Of a stretch of DNA of 20,665 nucleotides, positions 1-4,939 are shown piece by piece. Made by a program: the position numbers and the translations under genes. The stretch comes from an uncultured Flavonifractor sp. (GTDB taxonomy: Bacteria > Bacillota > Clostridia > Oscillospirales > Oscillospiraceae), in the NCBI GenBank assembly GCA_947384055.1, contig CANDFO010000040.1, forward strand, positions 1 to 20,665, given 5' to 3'. The notes beneath the pieces were generated by a model. The model did no database searches. It worked only from the letters and a program-made list of their open reading frames with translations, and had not been told where the DNA came from. Position 1 is the stretch's first letter. Every line of letters starts with the position of its first letter.

Positions 1-1
1 G

Positions 2-253
2 GAGGTCGTCACCCACGCGGCCCGGCTGTTCATGCCCCTGGCGGAGCTGGTGGATCTGGACAAGGAGCGGGCGCGGGTGGAAAAGGAGCTCAAGAAAAAC
101 CGTGCCGAGCTGGAGAAGCTGGAGGCCAAGCTGAACAACCCGGGCTTTGTGAACAAAGCGCCTGTCCATGTGGTGGAGGCCGAGCGGGAGCGGGCGGAGA
201 AGCTGCGCGCCCTTCTGGAGCAGCTGACCCAAACCCTTGCTACTTTTTCTTGA
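2..253 (+). CDS. valS: Valyl-tRNA synthetase, C-terminal fragment
   Basis: This is the last 83 codons of a gene that starts outside the window; the frame is open from base 2. The protein charges tRNA-Val with valine in the cytoplasm. The visible part is the C-terminal tRNA-binding coiled coil: a Lys/Glu/Arg/Leu-rich heptad stretch (LDKERARVEKELKK) followed by the signature KLNNPGFVNKAP and VVEAERERAEKL, typical of bacterial ValS. The catalytic domain is not visible. The last codons (encoding TFS) and the TGA stop lie inside the first copy of a 109-bp tandem repeat, so the extreme C-terminus appears to have been set by the repeat. No terminator other than the repeat's own small hairpins follows. 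Identification of the family is secure; what lies upstream is unknown. Confidence 0.9.
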   Translation, partial: EVVTHAARLFMPLAELVDLDKERARVEKELKKNRAELEKLEAKLNNPGFVNKAPVHVVEAERERAEKLRALLEQLTQTLATFS

Positions 254-511
254 AAGAAAAAGTACCAAAAAGAACGTTAATACGCCGCCCGGCTTCTGGA
301 AAGCGGAGCTTGCCGCCCGGTAACGGTGGCCTTCGCCCTCCCACGCCCGGTATTTTTCTCGAAAGAAAAAGCACCTAAAAGAACATTAATACGCCGCCCG
401 GCTTCTGGAAAGCGGAGCTTACAGCCCGGTAACGGTGGCCTTCGCCCTCCCACGCCCGGTATTCTTCTCGAAAGAAAAAGCACCTAAAAGAACATTAATA
501 CGCCGCCCGGC
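242..511. repeat. 109-bp direct tandem repeat, about 2.5 copies
   Basis: The motif GAAAGAAAAA recurs at 252, 361 and 470, a period of exactly 109 bases, and the sequence between is nearly identical. The first two units are full and the third breaks off near 511 after CGCCGCCCGG. Each unit opens with a small A/T-rich hairpin (CTTTTTCT-TGAA-AGAAAAAG, perfect 8-bp stem in copy 1, weaker in copies 2 and 3). The array begins inside the valS coding end. No open reading frame here looks like a real gene. The rest of this intergenic stretch, up to 722, holds one strong hairpin and a promoter. Confidence 0.85.
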
Positions 512-563
512 CCCTGCCCAAAAGAGGCAGATGCGCTTTCACCGCAACGGTCTGGAACAATTT

Positions 564-597
564 CCGGCAAAGGAGGCCTGCGGGCCTCTTTTGCCGG
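564..597. terminator. Strong 15-bp hairpin, possible terminator
   Basis: CCGGCAAAGGAGGCC and GGCCTCTTTTGCCGG form a 15-bp stem with one G-T wobble around a TGCG loop. It lies downstream of valS and the tandem repeat. There is no clear T-run on either side, so it may be a factor-dependent terminator or an mRNA-stabilising structure rather than a classical intrinsic terminator. Confidence 0.5.
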
Positions 598-653
598 GTT
601 GCGTGGGCCGCGCATATGTTTCTGTTTTGTCATTTCTTGTCGCAGGGCTGTTG

Positions 654-682
654 TTGTGAAACAGGGACAAAGCGGATAGAAT
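654..682 (+). promoter_or_regulatory. SigA-type promoter for the IseA-like lipoprotein gene
   Basis: TTGTGA (654-659), 17-base spacer, TAGAAT (677-682). It sits about 40 bases upstream of the GTG start at 723. Sequence match only. Confidence 0.45.
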
Positions 683-722
683 AGAGTACAACTGTTTTTT
701 CAGCGCAAAGGGGGTCAAGCCC

Positions 723-1493
723 GTGAAACGAAATAAGCTGCTGCCTGTATTGGCGGCGCTGTTGATGCTGGGCGGCTGTACCGGGAGCTGTACCTCAGGA
801 ACCCAGACCGTGCCGGTTCCCACGACTCCGCCGTCTCAGCGGCAGGACAGCGCTCCGCCCAGTGTGGAAACCCCGCAGCCGCCTGCGCCCACCCAGGAGC
901 CGGACGAGCCTCTGCCGGAGACGCCGGCCCCCACGCCGGCCCCACCACCTCCTGCCGTCACCGCTGTGCCCGCGCCCACGCCGTCTCCCACGCCTGCGCC
1001 CACTCCGGAGCCCGAGCCGGACCCCGATGACGAGGCGGTGCTTGCCGCATACCGCCAGGCGGTGGAGGCCTTCGGCTGGTTCCAGATGACGCATCTTCCC
1101 CTGGATATGGAGGCGCAGGCTTCCATAGGGGAGCTGACCTACTATCGGGTGGATTATCCCGGCCTTGACACCCTTACGGCTCTGCGTGGCTATTTGAAAA
1201 ATCTCTTTTCCGACGCGCTGGTGGATGAGCTCCTGCCCATTGGAGGAACCCAATATGTGGAGGTGGAGGGTGTTCTCTACGGAATCGACGGAGGGCGCGG
1301 CAGCGACATCACCAAGGGAACGGAGACAGTCCAGGTTCTGCGGGACGGTCCAGGCCGCTGCACGGTCCGCGTGGAAGTGGAGCTTTTGGATCCGGAACAG
1401 GATTTTACCCCCGTCGGCAGCGCGTCCTACGAGTTTCCTTATGAAAAGATCGGAGAACAGTGGATTTTTACCGCTTTTTCTCTGGTCCGGTAG
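723..1493 (+). CDS. Secreted lipoprotein with IseA-like C-terminal domain
   Basis: A 256-residue exported lipoprotein starting at GTG, with AAAGGGGG eight bases upstream. Residues 1-18 are a lipoprotein signal peptide (MKRNKLLPVLAALLMLGG) with the lipidated Cys at 19. Residues ~25-100 are a low-complexity Pro/Thr/Ala/Glu linker (PTPAPPPPA, PTPSPTPAPTPEPEPDPD), probably spanning the cell wall. The C-terminal ~150 residues resemble IseA/YoeB, which in Bacillus inhibits DL-endopeptidase autolysins: TLTALRGYLKNLFSD, then YVEVEGVLYGIDGGRG, then a closing WIFTAFSLVR strand. The IseA call rests on recalled motif similarity, not a search. The membrane tether would differ from secreted Bacillus IseA. 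It is transcribed alone, between its own promoter and a strong terminator. An alternative is an unrelated lipoprotein with a similar small beta domain. Confidence 0.75.
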   Translation: MKRNKLLPVLAALLMLGGCTGSCTSGTQTVPVPTTPPSQRQDSAPPSVETPQPPAPTQEPDEPLPETPAPTPAPPPPAVTAVPAPTPSPTPAPTPEPEPDPDDEAVLAAYRQAVEAFGWFQMTHLPLDMEAQASIGELTYYRVDYPGLDTLTALRGYLKNLFSDALVDELLPIGGTQYVEVEGVLYGIDGGRGSDITKGTETVQVLRDGPGRCTVRVEVELLDPEQDFTPVGSASYEFPYEKIGEQWIFTAFSLVR

Positions 1494-1528
1494 GAGAAAC
1501 GACAAATAATGCGCGGTCTGCGCGCTAT

Positions 1529-1568
1529 AATCGCAGTATACCAGATTTTGGTATGCTGCGATTTTTTA
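1529..1568 (+). terminator. Intrinsic terminator of the IseA-like gene
   Basis: AATCGCAGTATACCA pairs with TGGTATGCTGCGATT (15 bp, one wobble) around GATTT, followed directly by a T-run (1562-1567). This is a textbook Rho-independent terminator 36 bases after the stop codon. Confidence 0.9.
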
Positions 1569-1862
1569 TTGCGCCGCATCTAAGAGCCAGTTTAAGATCT
1601 CCGGATGCGCCGGATGGACCGGGATTTTTTTGTCCGACAAGGAAAAAAGCGCAGGAATACTGGACGTATTTCGAGCATGTTTGACGCCGCAGGGCGGAAA
1701 AAGACCGGTTCAGACGGTGTGCCTGGAGATTTTAAACTGGCTCTTATAGTCAAAGCGGTTCCAAAGGAGCAAATCGCTCCTTTTGAACCCTGCGGCGACT
1801 ATATCGGGAAATGAGGAACCAGGCGGCAGGCAGGAGTGCCGCGCACAGAGGAGGGACAAGCC
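1569..1862. other. Leader region upstream of spoIIAA with a large nested hairpin
   Basis: No gene is seen. TTGTC-C-GACAA (1630-1640) is an 11-base inverted repeat whose halves resemble a Spo0A box (TGTCGAA) with one mismatch. A two-tier hairpin spans 1745-1803: outer TATAGTC/GACTATA, inner GGTTCCAAAGGAGC/GCTCCTTTTGAACC (one mismatch) around AAATC. No convincing SigH promoter was found, although spoIIA operons are usually SigH-dependent. Confidence 0.5.
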
Positions 1863-2168
1863 ATGGCGGTAATGTGTACAGGCAGGGACCGGGTGCTCCG
1901 GGCAGAGGTGTCCGGTGAGGTAGACCACCACGGGGCCCGGGAAATTATGGGTGAGCTGGAGCGGGGCATTGACGCGGCCCTCCCCCGGCTGCTGACCCTG
2001 GATCTTGGAGGCGTAACCTTTATGGACAGCTCCGGCATCGCCGTAGTCCTGCGGGCTTATCGGAGGGTGGGGGAACTGGGCGGCCGGCTGCGGCTGTGCA
2101 ACGTTCCCACCCAGGCGGGCAAGGTTCTGCGGGCGGCGGGAGTGGACCGGCTGGTCCCGTTCGAGTAG
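1863..2168 (+). CDS. spoIIAA: Anti-sigma F factor antagonist SpoIIAA
   Basis: A 101-residue STAS-domain protein. In the forespore, dephosphorylated SpoIIAA binds SpoIIAB and frees SigF; SpoIIAB kinase phosphorylates it and SpoIIE reactivates it. The phosphorylation motif FMDSSGI places the target serine at about residue 57, matching Ser58 of Bacillus SpoIIAA. The preceding LLTLDLGGV strand and later GGRLRLCNV strand fit the STAS fold. The ATG at 1863 was chosen because AGAGGAGGGA lies at the correct distance; an in-frame GTG at 1836 would add nine unlikely residues. It heads the spoIIA operon, but it is separated from spoIIAB by 113 bases instead of the usual close spacing. Length is slightly short of the usual ~115 residues, ending soon after LVPFE. 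Confidence 0.93.
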   Translation: MAVMCTGRDRVLRAEVSGEVDHHGAREIMGELERGIDAALPRLLTLDLGGVTFMDSSGIAVVLRAYRRVGELGGRLRLCNVPTQAGKVLRAAGVDRLVPFE

Positions 2169-2220
2169 ATTTTCGGCACCAGGCCCGATTTTTCCGGCGT
2201 TTTTTCATCAAATTTTGAAT

Positions 2221-2262
2221 TGCCGCGGGGCGGGCGGGCCTTTCTAGTCCCCCGTCGCGGCA
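2221..2262 (+). other. Hairpin in the spoIIAA-spoIIAB spacer
   Basis: TGCCGCG (2221-2227) pairs with CGCGGCA (2256-2262), with further GGG/CCC pairing inside. The 3' arm abuts the spoIIAB ribosome binding site (AGAAAGG, 2262-2268), so the structure could limit SpoIIAB translation. Functional role is inferred. Confidence 0.5.
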
Positions 2263-2281
2263 GAAAGGTATGGTTGTACAT

Positions 2282-2725
2282 ATGAAACCCATCAATGAAG
2301 CGGCGCTGACCTTTCTCAGCCGTTCGGCCAACGAGGGCTTTGCCAGGACGACCGCGGCCTGCTTCGCAGCCCAGCTGGACCCCACCCTGGACGAGGTCAA
2401 CGATATCAAAACTGCGGTCAGCGAGGCCGTAACCAACTGCATTGTCCACGCCTATCCGGACACTCTGGGCAAGGTATCCATGCGCCTGCGCCTGTTTCCG
2501 GACAACACGCTGGAAATTGTGGTAAGGGACTGGGGAGTCGGCATTGCGGACATTGAACGCGCGCGCACGCCGCTGTTCACCACAGGAGATGAGACGCGCT
2601 CAGGCATGGGATTCACGATTATGGAGAGCTTTATGGACGGCATAAAGGTGCGCTCCACGCCGGGGAAAGGCGTCACCGTCACTATGCGCCGGCGTATTTC
2701 CCGCCGGTTCGGGGGAACGACGTGA
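2282..2725 (+). CDS. spoIIAB: Anti-sigma F factor / serine kinase SpoIIAB
   Basis: 147 residues, against 146 in Bacillus. A GHKL-family ATPase that binds and silences SigF in the predivisional cell and phosphorylates SpoIIAA. The N-box SEAVTN has Glu48 and Asn52; the nucleotide-lid motifs are DWGVGI (83-88) and RSGMGF (106-111); the N-terminal NEGFART and AQLDPTLDE segments match the family closely. Start choice: ATG 2270 lies one base from the AGAAAGG site, too close, while ATG 2282 is 13 bases away, slightly long, but gives the family's usual N-terminus. The 3' end overlaps sigF: the TGA at 2723-2725 shares bases with the sigF GTG at 2722, implying translational coupling and matched dosage of sigma and anti-sigma factor. 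Confidence 0.95.
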   Translation: MKPINEAALTFLSRSANEGFARTTAACFAAQLDPTLDEVNDIKTAVSEAVTNCIVHAYPDTLGKVSMRLRLFPDNTLEIVVRDWGVGIADIERARTPLFTTGDETRSGMGFTIMESFMDGIKVRSTPGKGVTVTMRRRISRRFGGTT

Positions 2726-3432
2726 GCGTGGCGGACACCCCCGGCCTGCTGGAGTGCGCCCGTGCCGGGGACAACGACGCCTGTGCCCGGCTGATTGAAG
2801 AAAATACGGGGCTGATTTGGAGCATTGTACGCCGGTATTACGGGCGGGGTGCGGAGCCGGAGGACCTGTACCAGCTGGGATGCCTGGGTTTTTTGAAAGC
2901 GGTGCGGGGATTTGACCCGGCCTTTGGCTGTCAGTTCTCTACCTATGCGGTGCCGAAAATCGCGGGAGAGATCCGCCGTTTCCTGCGGGACGACGGCACA
3001 GTCAAGGTCAGCCGCAGCCTCAAAGAGCGGGCAGGCGCTATCCGCATGGTGCGGGAGCGTCTCTCCGCCCGGCTGGGGCGGGAGCCTACCCTCAGCGAGC
3101 TGGCCGCCGAAACAGGGCTGGAGCCGGAGGAGATTGCCGCCGCAGAAGAGGCCAATCTCCCGGTGGCCTCTCTCCAGCTGGAGACCGGGGACGGCTTTAC
3201 TCTGGAGAGTATCCTGGGTACCGAGGGCATGGAGGAGGGGATTGTGGAAAAGCTGGCTCTGCGCACGGCCATCGACGCTCTGCCGGAGCGGGAGCGACAG
3301 GTGATCTTGCTGCGCTATTTCAAGGGACTGACCCAGGACAGGACGGCCAAAATTTTAAAGGTGTCGCAGGTACAGGTCTCCCGGCTGGAGCGCCGGGCGG
3401 TGGAGCAGCTCCGCCGGAAGCTGGAGGAGTAG
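2722..3432 (+). CDS. sigF: RNA polymerase forespore sigma factor SigF
   Basis: 236 residues, the first forespore-specific sigma factor, held inactive by SpoIIAB. Region 2 lies at ~25-95: EPEDLYQLGCLGFLKA contacts core polymerase, and FDPAFGCQFSTYAVPKIAGEIRRFLRDDG is the region 2.3/2.4 DNA-melting and -10 recognition segment. Region 3 is ~100-150. Region 4 is ~180-232, with LPERERQVILLRYF and a helix-turn-helix (LTQDRTAKILKVSQVQVSRLE). SigF is preferred over SigG because of the operon context and because the typical SigG N-terminal motif is absent. GTG start, overlapping spoIIAB by four bases. The operon ends here: a 17-bp hairpin and then repeat R1 follow, with no spoVA genes. Confidence 0.95.
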   Translation: MSVADTPGLLECARAGDNDACARLIEENTGLIWSIVRRYYGRGAEPEDLYQLGCLGFLKAVRGFDPAFGCQFSTYAVPKIAGEIRRFLRDDGTVKVSRSLKERAGAIRMVRERLSARLGREPTLSELAAETGLEPEEIAAAEEANLPVASLQLETGDGFTLESILGTEGMEEGIVEKLALRTAIDALPERERQVILLRYFKGLTQDRTAKILKVSQVQVSRLERRAVEQLRRKLEE

Positions 3433-3498
3433 CGGTCCGGCGCGCCCGATTGAGCGCCGGCGCCGCTTTCTTCACAGAGCTGACAGGGTACAGCCATC

Positions 3499-3537
3499 AG
3501 ACAGTGACAGCCGGACTTTGTCCGGCTGTCACTGTCT
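3499..3537 (+). terminator. Perfect 17-bp hairpin after sigF
   Basis: AGACAGTGACAGCCGGA (3499-3515) is perfectly complementary to 3521-3537 around CTTTG. It is the likely end of the spoIIA transcript. No T-run follows; instead CAG and then repeat R1 begin immediately. Confidence 0.7.
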
Positions 3538-3740
3538 CAGCTTGTCGAAAAAGGCCAAGTGTCTTTTTCGACAAAGGGGATACGGCCTGCCGCGCGCACC
3601 CTTTGGGCACACTTGCAGGCCGGGCAGTGTCATTTCCGAGGCACATGTCCTCGAAAATGACCGATTTTGACTTTGTTTTGCCGCCCTCGGGCGGCAAAAC
3701 TTTGCGAGGCTTTCCCGTGGGGGAAGTTTTTTGACAGGCT
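3538..3740 (+). repeat. Repeat R1, ~200-bp palindromic element
   Basis: First of five copies. It begins CAGCTTGTCGAAAAAGG and ends TTTTTTGACAGGCT, giving imperfect terminal inverted repeats. Internal hairpins in order are GTCGAAAAAG/CTTTTTCGAC, GGCCTGC/GCAGGCC, GTCATTT..CG/CGAAAATGAC, GTTTTGCCGCCC/GGGCGGCAAAAC (perfect 12 bp) and CTTTCCC/GGGGAAG. It sits after sigF in the same orientation and is flanked on both sides by strong locus-specific hairpins. Open frames through it on both strands are by-products of the repeat, not genes. Confidence 0.9.
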
Positions 3741-3741
3741 C

Positions 3742-3778
3742 AGCTGGGGCCGCGGCGTATGCCGCGGCCCCAGCTTTT
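3742..3778 (+). terminator. Perfect 15-bp hairpin downstream of R1
   Basis: AGCTGGGGCCGCGGC and GCCGCGGCCCCAGCT pair perfectly around GTAT, followed by TTT. Terminator-like. Its sequence is unrelated to the hairpin on the other side of R1. Confidence 0.65.
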
Positions 3779-3980
3779 GGACAGTTTTGTCCCGGCCTTT
3801 GGGCTTTGACTTTATGAGTCACAGCGCCGTTCTGCCGGGGCTGTATAGCGTCTTCTTTCGCCTTTCGCCAGAGGGCGTGCACGCCCGGCACCGGCTTAAA
3901 AGGAGACGCCTTGTCTGTCCACCCTCAGTATAACCCGGCCGGCAGCAGAGTATAAGCGGAAAACTTTGGTATAAGACCTG
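3779..3980. other. Intergenic stretch with no gene seen
   Basis: Between R1 and the yaaL promoter. The only marked structure is a perfect 14-base palindrome, GGGCGTGCACGCCC (3873-3886). Several TATAA-like words occur at 3929, 3951 and 3970, but none has a properly spaced -35. Confidence 0.5.
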
Positions 3981-4008
3981 TCATATTTGTCCACAATGGA
4001 CATAGACT
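3981..4008 (+). promoter_or_regulatory. SigE-like sporulation promoter for yaaL-bofA
   Basis: TCATATT (3981-3987), 13-base spacer, CATAGACT (4001-4008). Against the Bacillus SigE consensus (KMATATT, CATACAHT) the -35 matches fully and the -10 has one mismatch. The predicted start would be ~4015, with the yaaL ribosome site at 4025-4033. The spacer also holds the inverted repeat TGTCCA-CAA-TGGACA (3988-4002), which could be an operator. SigE is the early mother-cell factor, which fits BofA. Assignment is by sequence only. Confidence 0.45.
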
Positions 4009-4041
4009 GGAAACAAATCAACAAAAGAAGGAGGCTAACCG

Positions 4042-4320
4042 ATGGCAGAAACGGAAAAAGGGTTTCTATCCCGTCGCCGGCGGGAGCGGCCCGAGGAGCT
4101 GGAACGCCGCGGGCTGCTGGAGAGCCTGACCCAGACCCGCGCCCTGATTGCCCAGGCTTATGCCGGCTTTAACGCCGCCCGGGACACGGACCTCATAGAG
4201 TCCTATGTCTTTGAGATCAATGCCCTGCAATCCCGGTATGGCTACCTGCTCCGGCGGGTGAAGAAGCTGGACGGGGCCGGGGCGGTCCCCGCGGAGCCCG
4301 CAGTCAGCCGGCAGGCCTGA
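4042..4320 (+). CDS. YaaL-like protein, DUF2508 family
   Basis: A 92-residue soluble protein with a strongly charged N-terminus (FLSRRRRERPEELERR) and a helical core. The conserved family segment is DTDLIESYVFEINALQSRYGYLLRRVKK (~47-75). The function of DUF2508/YaaL is unknown. In Bacillus and many Clostridia yaaL sits between recR and bofA; here bofA follows 99 bases later but recR is ~10 kb away on the other strand. AGAAGGAGG is placed eight bases before the ATG. The SigE-like promoter upstream suggests expression during sporulation, though that is inference. No membrane segment or signal peptide is seen. Confidence 0.85.
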   Translation: MAETEKGFLSRRRRERPEELERRGLLESLTQTRALIAQAYAGFNAARDTDLIESYVFEINALQSRYGYLLRRVKKLDGAGAVPAEPAVSRQA

Positions 4321-4419
4321 CGCGGCATATCGCTCCGGTCCTGCGCCTCCAAACTTCAAATACGCCGGTTGGATTCCCGCCGCCGGGCGGGAGCGTGCGG
4401 CAAAGGAGGTGGCGGCGGT

Positions 4420-4689
4420 TTGGATATGGTATTCGGCGCACTGCCCTGGATTACCGGGGGGCTGCTGGCGGCGGCGGCACTGACCTTTCTGCGGCAGCCC
4501 TTGGAGTGGCTGCTGGGCCTTTTCCTGCGCACCGGGGCGGGGCTGGCCCTGCTCTGGGTCCTGGGCGGCGTCGGAGGACTGCTGGGCATCCGCCTGGGGG
4601 TCAATCTGGCCAACGCTCTGGTTCTGGGCCTGCTGGGGGCGCCGGGATTTGGGCTGCTGCTGATGATGAACTGGGTTCTGGCTCTTTGA
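4420..4689 (+). CDS. bofA: Pro-sigma K processing inhibitor BofA
   Basis: An 89-residue integral membrane protein (Bacillus BofA is 87). BofA holds the SpoIVFB intramembrane protease inactive in the outer forespore membrane until the forespore signals, delaying pro-SigK cleavage. The sequence shows hydrophobic segments at ~8-25, ~28-52 and ~66-89 and the family C-terminal motif VNLANALVLGLLGAPGFGLLL (~61-81). The start is taken as TTG 4420, nine bases after a very strong AAAGGAGGT; an in-frame ATG at 4426 is 15 bases away and is the alternative. A longer frame from 4369 would place the ribosome site inside the gene. The stop codon is followed after one base by repeat R2. Confidence 0.85.
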   Translation: MDMVFGALPWITGGLLAAAALTFLRQPLEWLLGLFLRTGAGLALLWVLGGVGGLLGIRLGVNLANALVLGLLGAPGFGLLLMMNWVLAL

Positions 4690-4690
4690 A

Positions 4691-4890
4691 CCTGTCGAAA
4701 AAGGCCTCTGGCCTTTTTCGACAAAAGGGATACAGCCTGCTGCGCGCACCCTTTGGGCACACTTGCAGGCCGAGATGTGTCATTTTCGAGGCACATGTCC
4801 CCGAAAACGACCTATTTTGGCTTTGTTTTGCCGCCCCGGTCGGCAAAACTCTGCGAGGCTTTCCCGTGGGGGAAGTTCTTTGACAGACTG
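4691..4890 (+). repeat. Repeat R2, ~200-bp palindromic element
   Basis: Begins CCTGTCGAAAAAGG and ends TTTGACAGACTG. The first hairpin is a perfect 13-bp stem, GTCGAAAAAGGCC/GGCCTTTTTCGAC, with loop TCT; its A-tract and T-tract give it the form of a bidirectional terminator. It lies one base past the bofA stop, same orientation as bofA, in a convergent junction with the antiporter gene. Confidence 0.9.
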
Positions 4891-4920
4891 AAAGGTCCGC
4901 TCCTGACGGAGCGGACCTTT
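4891..4920. terminator. Perfect 13-bp hairpin in the bofA/nhaC convergent junction
   Basis: AAAGGTCCGCTCC pairs perfectly with GGAGCGGACCTTT around TGAC. A-tract and T-tract flanks are compatible with termination from both sides. It abuts the right end of R2. Confidence 0.75.
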
Positions 4921-4939
4921 GTCTGTTTCTGCAATACGC

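Noticed and set aside
242..511. CRISPR-like array
   Set aside because: The units are contiguous 109-bp direct repeats without unique spacers, and no cas genes are near.
1630..1680. SigH promoter for spoIIA
   Set aside because: AGGAAAAA and GGAAT words are present, but the spacing (~7 bases) is far too short for SigH.
3529..3891. Open frames running through the R repeats (for example with SVIFEDMCLGND and KTLRGFPVGEVF on opposite strands), recurring at all five copies
   Set aside because: They follow from the conserved repeat DNA being open in several frames on both strands. They lack ribosome sites, start in unrelated flanks and have no domain, so they are treated as spurious.
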